Positions 1 to 8,027 of a DNA stretch of 18,082 nt are shown here, piece by piece (position 1 is the stretch's first letter; each line of letters starts with the position of its first letter). The DNA comes from Salegentibacter sp. (GTDB lineage: Bacteria > Bacteroidota > Bacteroidia > Flavobacteriales > Flavobacteriaceae): positions 1-18,082 of the forward strand of contig JAGXIG010000050.1 in the NCBI GenBank assembly GCA_024635815.1, in the 5' to 3' direction. Below the pieces are notes generated by a model. That model was given only the letters and a program-made list of their open reading frames with translations. It ran no database searches and was not told the DNA's origin. Both the position numbers and the translations under genes were made by a program.

Positions 1-1176
1 CTGGTAATTAACCTGACACCGGACAAACAACATACTTCAGTAATAAAAGCTATTCAACCTCATATTAAAAAAGACGCGGTGCTTTCTTACTCTCACGGAT
101 TTAATATCGTGGAAGAAGGAATGAAAATTCGGGAAGACATCACCGTAATTATGGTGGCGCCTAAATGCCCCGGAAGTGAGGTTAGGGAAGAATATAAAAG
201 AGGTTTTGGAGTTCCAACTTTAATTGCGGTGCACCCGGAAAATGACCCTCAGGGAATTGGTTTTGAATGGGCCAAGGCCTATGCCGTTGCCACCGGTGGC
301 GATAAAGCCGGTGTTTTGGCATCTTCATTTGTGGCTGAGGTGAAATCTGACTTAATGGGAGAACAAACCATTTTATGCGGATTGCTGCAAACAGGTTCTA
401 TTCTTAGCTATGACAAAATGGTAGCTGAAGGTGTAGAGCCTTCCTATGCTTCGAAACTAATTCAGTATGGTTGGGAAACGATTACCGAAGCTTTAAAGCA
501 CGGCGGAATCACCAATATGATGGATAGGCTTTCGAATCCGGCCAAGATAAAGGCCGATGAGATTTCCGAAGAATTAAAACAAATAATGCGCCCGCTTTTT
601 CAGAAGCATATGGACGATATTATTTCTGGGGCTTTTAGTAGCAGGATGATGAAAGATTGGGAAAATGGCGATAAAGAATTGCTGGAATGGAGAGCCGCAA
701 CCGGGGAAACCGCTTTTGAGAAATCTGAAGCAACTTCAGAAGAGATCAAAGAACAGGAATATTTCGATAAAGGAGTATTATTGGTAGCCTTTGTGAAATC
801 TGGTGTAGAGCTGGCTTTTGAAACTATGGTAGAAGCTGGGATCATTGCAGATTCGGCGTATTATGAATCCTTGCACGAAACTCCGTTAATAGCCAACACC
901 ATTGCCAGGAAGAAATTGTTCGAGATGAACAGAATTATTTCTGATACCGCAGAATACGGTTGTTATTTATTTGACCATTCGGCAAAACCGCTTATTAAAG
1001 ATTATGTAAACGGATTGCCAAAAGAGATTATAGGTCATTCATTCGGAACCGATTATACCGGAGTGGACAATCAGCAGTTAATAGCAGTGAACGATGAAAT
1101 CAGGCAACATCCCGTTGAAAAAGTGGGAGGAAGGCTAAGAAAAGCGATGACTGCAATGAAAAAAATACAGGAATAA
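1..1176 (+). CDS. ilvC: ketol-acid reductoisomerase (class II), 5' end missing
   Basis: The frame is open from base 1, so the gene begins upstream of the window; about 100 N-terminal residues, including the NADPH-binding Rossmann fold, are missing. The visible 391 residues align from memory with the long (about 490 aa) Escherichia coli type, class [13 protein letters not shown] near visible residue 30, then [69 protein letters not shown], and a second knotted helical domain after that. The enzyme converts acetolactate or acetohydroxybutyrate to the dihydroxy acid in valine, leucine and isoleucine synthesis, using NADPH and Mg2+. It is one base from ilvA, so the two are certainly co-transcribed. 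Identification is very secure; only the start is unknown. A GTG at 79 is an internal codon, not the start. Confidence 0.97.
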   Translation: MVINLTPDKQHTSVIKAIQPHIKKDAVLSYSHGFNIVEEGMKIREDITVIMVAPKCPGSEVREEYKRGFGVPTLIAVHPENDPQGIGFEWAKAYAVATGGDKAGVLASSFVAEVKSDLMGEQTILCGLLQTGSILSYDKMVAEGVEPSYASKLIQYGWETITEALKHGGITNMMDRLSNPAKIKADEISEELKQIMRPLFQKHMDDIISGAFSSRMMKDWENGDKELLEWRAATGETAFEKSEATSEEIKEQEYFDKGVLLVAFVKSGVELAFETMVEAGIIADSAYYESLHETPLIANTIARKKLFEMNRIISDTAEYGCYLFDHSAKPLIKDYVNGLPKEIIGHSFGTDYTGVDNQQLIAVNDEIRQHPVEKVGGRLRKAMTAMKKIQE

Positions 1177-1177
1177 A

Positions 1178-2452
1178 ATGGATACTTTGCTGGCAGAAAA
1201 AAAAACATATAAACCTCAGTTAAAAGCTGTAAAAGAAGCGGCCGAACGCATCTCCAAAGTGGTGGTAAAAACACCTTTGATGCAATCTTTTACTTATAGC
1301 AAGAAATTTTCAGCAAATGTAATGTTGAAGAGGGAAGACTTGCAACAGGTGCGTTCTTATAAAATTCGCGGAGCCTATAATAAGATTTCAAGTCTTCCGC
1401 AGGAACAGCTGGATAAAGGGGTTATTTGTGCCAGCGCTGGGAATCACGCACAGGGTGTAGCTTTTGCCTGTAATAAACTGCAGGTGAAAGGCGTGATTTA
1501 TATGCCAATTACCACCCCAAGACAAAAAGTAGAGCAAACAAAGATGTTTGGAGGCGAATGGGTTGAGGTGGTTTTAAAAGGTGATACATTTGACGATTCG
1601 TTTAAAAGTTCAACAAAACACGCCAAGAAATTTGGTTTGGTTTTTATTCATCCTTTTGATGATGAAAAGGTAATAGAAGGCCAGGCCACTATTGGTTTGG
1701 AAATCCTGGAACAGGCAAACGAACCTATAGATTATGTTTTTGCACCCCTTGGTGGTGGTGGCCTTTTAGCAGGATTATCGTCAATGTTTAAAGAATTATC
1801 ACCAAATACCAAGATAATTGGGGTAGAGCCTGAAGGCGCTCCTTCTATGACTTCTTCCTTAAAAGAAGGAAAACTGGTAGAATTAAAATCTATAGAGCGT
1901 TTTGTAGATGGCGCGGCAGTGCAAAAAGTCGGAAGACGAAATTTTGAAATTTGTAAGGAGAATCTTGATAAGATGATTACGGTTCCGGAAGGGAAGATTT
2001 GCCAAAGTATCCTGGACCTTTATAACCAGGATGCTATAGTGGTGGAACCCGCAGGAGCCATGGCTATAAGTGCCCTTGATTTTTTTGCTGAAGAAATAAA
2101 AGGCAAAAATGTGGTTTGCATTGTAAGCGGAAGTAATAACGATATCACCCGAACTGCCGAAATCAAGGAAAGAGCTTTATTGTATGCCGGACTAAAACAT
2201 TATTTTGTGATTAGTTTTCCGCAGCGGGCAGGAGCTTTAAAAGATTTTCTGGAAAAGGTTTTGGGACCTAAAGACGATATTACCCATTTTGAATACTCAA
2301 AAAAGCATCATCGTGAAAATGCCCCAGCCGTAGTTGGGATAGAAATAAACGATCCTGCCGATTTTGAGCCATTGGTAGCCAGGATGAAAGCGAAGAATTT
2401 TTACGGGGAATATCTTAATGATAAGCCTAATTTGTTTCAATATTTAGTGTAA
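1178..2452 (+). CDS. ilvA: threonine ammonia-lyase (biosynthetic threonine deaminase)
   Basis: This PLP enzyme deaminates threonine to 2-oxobutyrate, the entry step of isoleucine synthesis. The 424 residues contain the PLP lysine in SYKIRGAYNK (K62), the substrate loop SAGNHAQG (residues 86-93) and the glycine-rich phosphate-binding loop GGGG at 192-195. After about residue 335 there is a C-terminal ACT-like region beginning KHYFVISFPQRAGALKDFLE, about 85 residues long. That is one regulatory unit, rather than the two of the roughly 510-aa E. coli enzyme. By analogy it could bind isoleucine for feedback control, but this is inferred. The ATG lies one base after the ilvC stop. The usual neighbours ilvD, ilvB and ilvN would be expected upstream of ilvC, outside the window. 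No clear rho-independent terminator follows it. Confidence 0.96.
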   Translation: MDTLLAEKKTYKPQLKAVKEAAERISKVVVKTPLMQSFTYSKKFSANVMLKREDLQQVRSYKIRGAYNKISSLPQEQLDKGVICASAGNHAQGVAFACNKLQVKGVIYMPITTPRQKVEQTKMFGGEWVEVVLKGDTFDDSFKSSTKHAKKFGLVFIHPFDDEKVIEGQATIGLEILEQANEPIDYVFAPLGGGGLLAGLSSMFKELSPNTKIIGVEPEGAPSMTSSLKEGKLVELKSIERFVDGAAVQKVGRRNFEICKENLDKMITVPEGKICQSILDLYNQDAIVVEPAGAMAISALDFFAEEIKGKNVVCIVSGSNNDITRTAEIKERALLYAGLKHYFVISFPQRAGALKDFLEKVLGPKDDITHFEYSKKHHRENAPAVVGIEINDPADFEPLVARMKAKNFYGEYLNDKPNLFQYLV

Positions 2453-2786
2453 ATATTTGGTTGGTTAAAATAATTATGTACATTTACAATATGCTTTCAA
2501 TGAAACAAATAATATTTCCCGTTTTTCGCTTCTTCCCGCGCCTTCGCAGGTAGAAGTAAATTTCATTATTCTTTTTTAATATTATTTGATTTTAATTACA
2601 ATTTGAGAGATTCACAAAATATACCGTCTAATTTAAATTTCAGATTTACTTCTGAAATTATACTTATTCGCCGCCGTTTTCCGCGTCGCACCTTGGTGCG
2701 TGTATAATTTAATGGAACTTAGGTGAGTCCGGTTCCCCTTTCAAAAAGAACAAATCAAATTTATTTTCTCACTAATTTCTTAGCAA
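2453..2786 (+). other. 334-bp gap, candidate structured leader of the arginine operon
   Basis: I see no credible coding frame here. The region is AT-rich with isolated GC-rich blocks that form hairpins. Hairpin A spans 2529-2556: CTTCT pairs with AGAAG, CC with GG and GCG with CGC, with two 1x1 mismatches and a CCTT loop. Hairpin B spans 2636-2659: AATTTCAG pairs perfectly with CTGAAATT around an 8-nt loop. Hairpin C is CGCACCTTGGTGCG at 2687-2700. A fourth, GGAAC at 2714-2718 with GTTCC at 2732-2736, lies about 50 bases before the next ATG. The 3' arm of hairpin A (AGAAGTAAAT, 2552-2561) is also perfectly complementary to 2644-2653 inside hairpin B, so two exclusive folds are possible. A regulatory leader is an inference; I do not recognise a known riboswitch. 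Confidence 0.4.
2456..2486 (+). promoter_or_regulatory. possible Bacteroidota-type promoter downstream of ilvA
   Basis: TTTG at 2456-2459 and TACATTTA at 2479-2486 are separated by 19 bp. This resembles the Bacteroidota primary promoter pattern of a -33 TTTG and a -7 TAnnTTTG, with one mismatch in the last position. It is well placed to drive the 2787-12354 gene set with a long leader. Such short motifs arise often by chance in AT-rich DNA. Confidence 0.25.
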
Positions 2787-3428
2787 ATGAAGATTGTCAT
2801 TGCTAATAAATCTCACGCTCAATACGCTGAGATTATTTGTACAACTATAGAAGAATCTGCAAAGGTTCGAGGCACGGGCATTGCCCGCAGAACTCCTGAA
2901 TATATCATTGGAAAAATGGAGAAGGGAAATGCGGTTATTGCTTTAGACGGCGAAAAATTTGCCGGTTTCTGCTATATCGAGACCTGGAGCCACGAAAGGT
3001 ATGTGGCAAATTCAGGCTTAATTGTGCACCCCGATTTCAGGAATCAGGGATTGGCCAAAGATATCAAAGAGGTGGTTTTTAATCATTCCAGGAAAATGTA
3101 TCCCAATGCAAAGATCTTCGGGATCACTACGGGTTTGGCTGTTATGAAAATAAATTACGAACTTGGATATCAACCCGTAACCTTTTCTGAACTTACCGAT
3201 GATGACGCGTTTTGGAAAGGCTGCCAAACCTGCAAGAATTACGATATCCTTACCCGAACCGAGCGTAATATGTGTCTTTGTACGGGAATGATGTATGATC
3301 CTGAAAGAAAAAAGGATACAAAGAAGGAAAACAAAAAAGAAAGTTTAAATGATAAAGCTTTTAAAAGATTGAAGAATATAAAACAGACTTTGTTTTACAA
3401 AAAAGAGAAAAACGGGAGTTCGAATTAA
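2787..3428 (+). CDS. GNAT-family acyltransferase, candidate N-acylglutamate (N-succinylglutamate) synthase
   Basis: The first gene of the arginine cluster encodes 213 residues. A GNAT fold covers about residues 1-135. The acyl-CoA-binding motif A is LIVHPDFRNQGLAKDI (78-93), with the R/Q-x-x-G-x-G/A signature as RNQGLA. The region after it is unusual: C146 and C149 (CQTC), then C163 and C165 (CLC), possibly a metal site, followed by a very lysine-rich tail of about 40 residues. The rest of the cluster covers every later step from acylglutamate to arginine, and no argA or argJ is present, so this protein is the best candidate for acylating glutamate. I recall that a GNAT gene in the Bacteroides arginine cluster has been proposed for this step, but cannot confirm it here. 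The reaction and acyl donor are inferred; the GNAT family assignment is firm. The next gene is 94 bp downstream across a repeat. Confidence 0.8.
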   Translation: MKIVIANKSHAQYAEIICTTIEESAKVRGTGIARRTPEYIIGKMEKGNAVIALDGEKFAGFCYIETWSHERYVANSGLIVHPDFRNQGLAKDIKEVVFNHSRKMYPNAKIFGITTGLAVMKINYELGYQPVTFSELTDDDAFWKGCQTCKNYDILTRTERNMCLCTGMMYDPERKKDTKKENKKESLNDKAFKRLKNIKQTLFYKKEKNGSSN

Positions 3429-3438
3429 ATTTATTGAT

Positions 3439-3501
3439 CGTCAAGCTGAACTTGTTTAAGCTTCTAAGTTAGTTAGATCCTGAAACAAGTTCAGGATGAC
3501 G
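3439..3501. repeat. paired inverted palindromic repeat, copy 1 (upstream of argG)
   Basis: A 29-bp unit starting CGTCAAGCTGAACTTG is followed, after a short spacer, by an inverted second unit that reads CGTCATCCTGAACTTG on the other strand. Each unit folds into its own hairpin, and the outer CGTCA and TGACG also pair. Related copies lie at 5820-5894 and 10956-11034. The architecture resembles REP/BIME pairs. The element ends 21 bp before the argG start and contains an in-frame ATG (3496) that should not be taken as the start. Confidence 0.85.
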
Positions 3502-3522
3502 TTAAAATCGAAAATAAATCAA

Positions 3523-4710
3523 ATGAAAAAAGTAGTTATAGCATACAGTGGAGGTTTGGATACTTCTTACTGCGCAAAATATTTATCTAAAGAAGAAAAC
3601 TTTGAAGTCCATGCCGTGAGTGTAAATACCGGGGGGTTTTCAGAAGAAGAAGTGAAGAAAATTGGCGAAAATGCACAAAAAATAGGCGCAAAGACTTATA
3701 AAAATATCGATGCGGTTTCTTCATTTTACCATAAAGTGGTGAAATATTTAATCTTCGGAAATGTCTTGAAAAACAATACTTATCCGCTTTCGGTAAGTGC
3801 AGAAAGGATAGTACAGGCCATAGAGATCGTGAATTATGCAAAAAAGATCGATGCTAAGTATATTGCCCACGGTAGTACAGGAGCTGGAAACGACCAGGTA
3901 AGATTTGATATGATCTTTCAGATTATCGCTCCTGAAATTGAAATTATCACGCCAATTAGGGATAAGCAACTCAGCCGCCAGGAAGAAATTGAATACCTTA
4001 AGCAGAATGGCGTTGAAATGAATTGGGAAAAATCAAAATATTCGGTGAACAAGGGACTTTGGGGTACTAGTGTAGGAGGAGCGGAAACCCTGACTTCAGA
4101 AAAACCTTTACCTGAAAGTGCTTACCCTTCCCAACTTCAAGAGAAAGAAGCTAAACAAATCAGTTTGTCATTTACCAAAGGAGAACTTTCTGCGGTAAAT
4201 GGAAAGGAGAATTCACCGGAAAAGAATATTGAAATCCTTGAAGATATCGCATCAAAATATGCCATTGGCCGCGATATTCACGTAGGCGATACGATTATAG
4301 GAATAAAAGGAAGGGTTGGTTTTGAAGCCTCAGCAGCTTTAATAACCATAAAAGCCCACCATTTACTGGAAAAACATACGCTTAGCAAATGGCAGTTACA
4401 GCATAAAGATTATTTGGCCAACTGGTACGGCACACATTTGCACGAAGGCCAGTATTTAGAACCCGTAATGCGGGATTTAGAAGCCTTTTTAGAAAGTTCA
4501 CAGGAGCAGGTGAGCGGGGAGGTTTTTGTAACGCTGCATCCATACCGTTTCACACTTGATGGAATTAAATCTCAAAATGATTTAATGAATTCCAGCTTCG
4601 GAAATTACGGCGAAGAAAATAAAGCCTGGACGGCAGATGATGCCAAAGGGTTTATAAAAATTCTGTCGAATGCCGGAAAGATCTACCAACACGTAAAAGA
4701 AGGGAAATGA
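3523..4710 (+). CDS. argG: argininosuccinate synthase
   Basis: ArgG condenses citrulline and aspartate with ATP hydrolysis to AMP and PPi, giving argininosuccinate. With the start at 3523 the protein is 395 aa, the usual family length, and opens MKKVVIAYSGGLDTSYCAKY, which holds the ATP pyrophosphatase loop SGGLDTS at 9-15. Other family blocks are AHGSTGAGNDQVRFD, ITPIRD and SVNKGLWGTSVGGAE. An in-frame ATG at 3496 would add nine residues (MTLKSKINQ), but those codons come from the end of the repeat element, so the start at 3523 is preferred. The stop overlaps the argC start by four bases (ATGA), indicating translational coupling. In most bacteria argG sits near argH; here it opens the core cluster after the GNAT gene. 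Confidence 0.97.
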   Translation: MKKVVIAYSGGLDTSYCAKYLSKEENFEVHAVSVNTGGFSEEEVKKIGENAQKIGAKTYKNIDAVSSFYHKVVKYLIFGNVLKNNTYPLSVSAERIVQAIEIVNYAKKIDAKYIAHGSTGAGNDQVRFDMIFQIIAPEIEIITPIRDKQLSRQEEIEYLKQNGVEMNWEKSKYSVNKGLWGTSVGGAETLTSEKPLPESAYPSQLQEKEAKQISLSFTKGELSAVNGKENSPEKNIEILEDIASKYAIGRDIHVGDTIIGIKGRVGFEASAALITIKAHHLLEKHTLSKWQLQHKDYLANWYGTHLHEGQYLEPVMRDLEAFLESSQEQVSGEVFVTLHPYRFTLDGIKSQNDLMNSSFGNYGEENKAWTADDAKGFIKILSNAGKIYQHVKEGK

Positions 4711-5669
4711 TAACAGCAGGAATAATTGGCGGTGCCGGGTATACGGCCGGGGAGCTCATTAGAATACTTATAAACCATCCTGGAGTTAAACTTGATTTTG
4801 TATACAGCACTTCTCAACCCGGAAAACCGGTGGCGGGAATACATCAGGATTTACTGGGCGAAACCGATTTGCAATTCAGCGGGGAGATTAATAAAAATGT
4901 AGATGTGGTTTTTTTGTGCCTGGGACACGGAAATTCGGTAAAATTTCTTGCTGAGAATCAGTTTTCAGGAAAAACCAAAATCGTAGATCTAAGTACCGAT
5001 TATAGAATGAATGGTGAACACTCATTTGTTTATGGTCTGCCTGAATTCAATAAAGAGAAGATAAAAAAAGCCGGCTTTATCGCTAATCCCGGTTGTTTTG
5101 CCACAGCAATTAGCCTGGCGATTTTGCCACTTGCCAAAGCCGGATTATTGCAAGAAGATGTACATATCAACGCGGTAACCGGAGCAACTGGGGCGGGGAC
5201 TTCACTTTCGGCCACTACACATTTTACCTGGAGGGATAATAATTTTTCCAGTTACAAGGCTTTTGAACATCAGCATTTAAATGAGATAGGGCAGAGCCTA
5301 AAGCTACTTCAGAATAATAAGCTCCCGGGAATAAATTTTATTCCGAACAGGGGAAATTTTTCAAGGGGAATCCACGCCACGGCTTACACGAAATTTGAAG
5401 GAAGTCTTGAGGAAGCTAAAGCGATATATTCTGAAGCTTATCAAGATTCGGCTTTTACGTTTGTTGTTGAAGATGATTTACATTTAAAGCAAGTAGTGAA
5501 TACCAATAAATGTCTCTTGAAATTGCAGAAATTTGGCGATAAAATTTTGATCACCAGTGTGATCGATAATTTACTGAAAGGTGCTTCAGGGCAAGCTGTT
5601 CAAAATATGAACCTGATGTTTGGCTTTGAAGAGACTTCAGGATTAAAATTAAAAGCGAGTTATTTTTAA
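4707..5669 (+). CDS. argC: N-acyl-gamma-glutamyl-phosphate reductase
   Basis: ArgC reduces the acyl phosphate made by ArgB to N-acylglutamate semialdehyde with NADPH. The 320 residues have the N-terminal Rossmann motif GGAGYTAGEL (8-17) and the catalytic cysteine C130 in NPGCFATA; TGATGAGT follows at about 156-163 and a conserved histidine-rich stretch FEHQHLNEI later. The length is typical of the short bacterial form. Because the downstream carbamoyltransferase is the N-succinyl type, the real substrate is probably the succinylated phosphate, which cannot be read from this sequence alone. Its ATG overlaps the argG stop by four bases. After it comes a 289-bp gap with a hairpin and a repeat. 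Confidence 0.96.
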   Translation: MITAGIIGGAGYTAGELIRILINHPGVKLDFVYSTSQPGKPVAGIHQDLLGETDLQFSGEINKNVDVVFLCLGHGNSVKFLAENQFSGKTKIVDLSTDYRMNGEHSFVYGLPEFNKEKIKKAGFIANPGCFATAISLAILPLAKAGLLQEDVHINAVTGATGAGTSLSATTHFTWRDNNFSSYKAFEHQHLNEIGQSLKLLQNNKLPGINFIPNRGNFSRGIHATAYTKFEGSLEEAKAIYSEAYQDSAFTFVVEDDLHLKQVVNTNKCLLKLQKFGDKILITSVIDNLLKGASGQAVQNMNLMFGFEETSGLKLKASYF

Positions 5670-5709
5670 AGAAATTAGCCACTAATGCACAAATTGTAAG
5701 TGTGAATTT

Positions 5710-5733
5710 AAACCTCACTAAGATTTGAGGTTT
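5710..5733. other. hairpin after argC
   Basis: AAACCTCA (5710-5717) and TGAGGTTT (5726-5733) form a perfect 8-bp stem with loop CTAAGATT. It lies 40 bp after the argC stop. A run of Ts follows only after a further 15 bases, so this may attenuate or process the transcript rather than be a strong intrinsic terminator. Confidence 0.5.
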
Positions 5734-5819
5734 GTTAAAAGGATATTTTTGAAATCGTTGCTCAAACAAGTAAAATCAGACAAATCGAATTGAAAATTAT
5801 CCGTAAAAAAAGAAAAAAC

Positions 5820-5894
5820 CGTCATTCTGAATTTGGTTCAGAATCACATCAGAATTAGCATCTAATTAGACCCTGAAATAAGTTCAGGGTGAAG
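5820..5894. repeat. paired inverted palindromic repeat, copy 2 (argC-proC gap)
   Basis: This is a diverged member of the family at 3439-3501. The left unit starts CGTCATTCTGAATTTGG and folds with TTCAGAAT; the right unit, read on the other strand, starts CTTCACCCTGAACTTA and folds with TTCAGGGT. The two variable stem positions differ from the other copies, but each change is compensated on the opposite arm. It ends 64 bp before the proC start. Confidence 0.75.
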
Positions 5895-5958
5895 TAAATA
5901 ATTTATTTCTTAAAAATATTAGTGAATTCGTGGCAAGCAACCAACTAAAACCAAACCA

Positions 5959-6753
5959 ATGAAAATAGCCATTATAGGAGCCGGGAACCTGGGACTTTCT
6001 ATTGCGAAAGGCCTAATTGTAAACAATGCGTTTACCACCTTATACCTTACCAAAAGAAAAACTGAAGAAATTCAGGAATATGAGGAATATGCCAAGGTTA
6101 AGGTCACCAACGACAACCGGGAAGCGGTGCAGCATTCAGATATTCTGATTTTTGCGGTTCAACCCACGCAAATGCAGCGGATCCTGGAAGAAATTAAAGA
6201 CGATCTTCATGAAAAGCATGTGCTTATTTCCACAGTTACCGGTTTTAAAATCGCTGCTATTGAAGCGATAGTTGGAGAGGAACAGTTTATAGTTCGCTCA
6301 ATGCCCAACACAGCCATTGCTGTTGGAAAATCGATGACCTGTCTTTGCAGTAACGAAAAAGGGAAAAAGCGCATCGCTATTGCCGAAGCGATTTTTAATC
6401 GTTTGGGGACCAGTATAATTATTCCTGAAAATAAAATGCAGGCCGCCACGGTTATTTGTGCCAGCGGAGTTGCTTTCTGGATGCGGCTTATACGCGCCAC
6501 CACCCAGGGAGCGGTGCAACTTGGTTTTGATGCAAAAGATGCACAGCAATTGGCTATGCAAACCTGTCTGGGAGCTTCCAGTTTACTTATAGAGTCAGGG
6601 AAGCACCCAGAAGAAGAAATCGATAAGGTAACCACGCCCCGTGGTTGCACTATTGAAGGCCTAAACGAAATGGAACACAATGGTCTGAGTTCTTCCCTAA
6701 TTAAAGGTATCCAGGCTTCATTTAAAAAAATAAACACGATTACAACCGACTAA
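5959..6753 (+). CDS. proC: pyrroline-5-carboxylate reductase
   Basis: ProC reduces pyrroline-5-carboxylate to proline with NAD(P)H. The 264 residues open with the dinucleotide motif IGAGNLGLS (G7, G9, G12), followed by MPNTAIAVG (115-123) and the C-terminal signature TTPRGCTIEGLNEME (225-239). Two conserved helical positions differ from textbook ProC: the usual GSGPAY reads ASGVAFW (168-174), and the usual Glu in the following helix is Arg (LIRATTQG, 177-184). I recall similar variants in other Bacteroidota, so this is probably a lineage trait. It is two bases from argD and so co-translated with it. No proA or proB is present. Its position suggests that ornithine- or glutamate-derived semialdehyde is shared between the arginine and proline branches, but that is inference. 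Confidence 0.93.
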   Translation: MKIAIIGAGNLGLSIAKGLIVNNAFTTLYLTKRKTEEIQEYEEYAKVKVTNDNREAVQHSDILIFAVQPTQMQRILEEIKDDLHEKHVLISTVTGFKIAAIEAIVGEEQFIVRSMPNTAIAVGKSMTCLCSNEKGKKRIAIAEAIFNRLGTSIIIPENKMQAATVICASGVAFWMRLIRATTQGAVQLGFDAKDAQQLAMQTCLGASSLLIESGKHPEEEIDKVTTPRGCTIEGLNEMEHNGLSSSLIKGIQASFKKINTITTD

Positions 6754-6755
6754 CT

Positions 6756-7883
6756 ATGGAATTATTTGATGTTTATCCGCTTTACGATATTACCCCAATA
6801 AAGGGCAGGGGCGCTAATGTTTTTGATAAGGAAGGAAAAAAATACCTGGACCTTTATGGGGGTCACGCGGTGATCTCGATTGGGCATTCCCATCCGGCTT
6901 ACGTGAATGCGATTTCCAAACAGGTTGCCGAACTGGGTTTTTATTCCAATTCAGTTAAAAATCCTTTACAAGAGGAACTTGCTGATAAACTGGAAAAACT
7001 TTCCGGGGTAAAAGATTATAGCCTGTTTTTATGTAATTCGGGTGCTGAAGCAAATGAAAATGCTTTGAAAGTCGCTTCTTTTCACACCAGAAAGGATAGG
7101 ATTATTTATTTTGATAAAGCATTCCACGGAAGGACATCCGGAGTTGTTGCGGTGACCGATAATGAAAATATCAAAGCCCCGTTTAACCAGAATCATAAAG
7201 CGACCAAACTTGGTTTTGAAGATTCTGAAGTCCTTGAAAGTGAGTTGAAAAAGGGCGATGTTGCGGCGGTTATTTTTGAAGTGATCCAGGGAGTTGGCGG
7301 GCTGGATGAGGCATCTACTGAATTTTATGAAAAAATCGCTGAATTGTGTAAAAAATACAAATCGGTTTTAATTGCTGATGAAGTGCAGTCAGGATATGGT
7401 AGAACGGGTGATTTTTTCGCTTTTCAAAAACACAAAATTCGTCCTGATATTATTTCTGTAGCAAAAGGAATGGGCAATGGCTTTCCGATTGGCGGGGTTT
7501 TAATTGACAAATCCATTAGAGCAAAGTCAGGAATGTTGGGAACTACTTTTGGAGGAAATCATCTGGCCTGCGTGGCGGGGATTTCGGTTCTGGAAGTCAT
7601 TGAAAAGGAAAACCTTCTGGCAAATGCTACCGAACTTTTTGAATTTGTAAAGGAAAAAACGACAGAAATTCCGCAGATTAAAAAAATCAAAGGCCGCGGA
7701 TTAATGATTGGTTTGGAATTCGATTTTGAGATCGCACAGATAAGAAAAGAGCTTTTGTATAAACATCAAATTTTTACGGGTGCTTCCGCAAACAAAAAAC
7801 TCCTGCGGATTTTACCCCCTTTAAATATTAAAAAAGAGCATTTTGATGAGTTATTTAAAGCTTTGAAAATTGTTTTAAATTAA
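6756..7883 (+). CDS. argD: N-acylornithine aminotransferase (class III PLP transaminase)
   Basis: This enzyme transaminates N-acylglutamate semialdehyde with glutamate to give N-acylornithine. The 375 residues show the class III aminotransferase pattern: NSGAEANENALK (94-105) for phosphate binding, AFHGRTSG (122-129), IADEVQSGYGRTG (206-218) with the PLP aspartate D208, and the Schiff-base lysine K237 in SVAKGMGNGFPIGG. The C-terminal GRGLMIGLEFD block is also typical. Family members accept acetyl- and succinyl-ornithine, so the acyl group cannot be assigned from this protein; the carbamoyltransferase downstream favours succinyl. A free ornithine aminotransferase is a weaker alternative, hinted at only by adjacent proC. 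It starts two bases after proC and is followed by a 144-bp repeat-containing gap. Confidence 0.93.
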   Translation: MELFDVYPLYDITPIKGRGANVFDKEGKKYLDLYGGHAVISIGHSHPAYVNAISKQVAELGFYSNSVKNPLQEELADKLEKLSGVKDYSLFLCNSGAEANENALKVASFHTRKDRIIYFDKAFHGRTSGVVAVTDNENIKAPFNQNHKATKLGFEDSEVLESELKKGDVAAVIFEVIQGVGGLDEASTEFYEKIAELCKKYKSVLIADEVQSGYGRTGDFFAFQKHKIRPDIISVAKGMGNGFPIGGVLIDKSIRAKSGMLGTTFGGNHLACVAGISVLEVIEKENLLANATELFEFVKEKTTEIPQIKKIKGRGLMIGLEFDFEIAQIRKELLYKHQIFTGASANKKLLRILPPLNIKKEHFDELFKALKIVLN

Positions 7884-7891
7884 ACCTTAAA

Positions 7892-7960
7892 TGTCATTTC
7901 TAGCGTCAGCCCGAAAGATCTCATCTGGCGGGCATGCGAGAAGAGGGAGCAGCGAGAAGT
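7892..7960. repeat. repeat-like hairpin element in the argD-argF' gap
   Basis: This begins GTCATTTCTAGCG and holds a hairpin at 7909-7933: GCCCG pairs with CGGGC and AGAT with ATCT around a CTC loop. It then runs into a purine-rich stretch with GAGAAG and GCGAGAAG. It resembles the GTCATTTCGA-type intergenic repeats common in flavobacteria, but only this copy is seen clearly here. The class is therefore tentative. Confidence 0.4.
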
Positions 7961-8027
7961 GTATTACAATAGATTATAATTGAGTCCCACAGGTTTTGGA
8001 AACATACGGGGGCTGAAAACCAGCAAA

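Noticed and set aside
2640..2672. ArgR (ARG box)-like sequence before the arginine operon
   Set aside because: TGAAATTATACTTATTC has the rough spacing but too many mismatches to the TGAAT-type palindrome, and no argR is visible here.
2696..2740. GTGCG start suggestive of a group II intron, and an SRP-like GTCCGG
   Set aside because: Neither is followed by the expected domain structure (no domain V, no GNRA tetraloop); the matches are a few bases only.
3496..3522. ATG at 3496 as argG start
   Set aside because: The nine added residues are encoded by the end of a repeat element and its spacer; the family normally starts at MKKVV, matching 3523.
6207..6737. 176-codon minus-strand frame inside proC
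   Set aside because: Mirror frame of a well-identified gene; composition is that of an antisense shadow.
7980..8027. TTG at 7980 as argF' start
   Set aside because: The extra 16 residues have no counterpart in the B. fragilis-type enzyme as I recall it; an ATG at 8028 gives the normal N-terminus.
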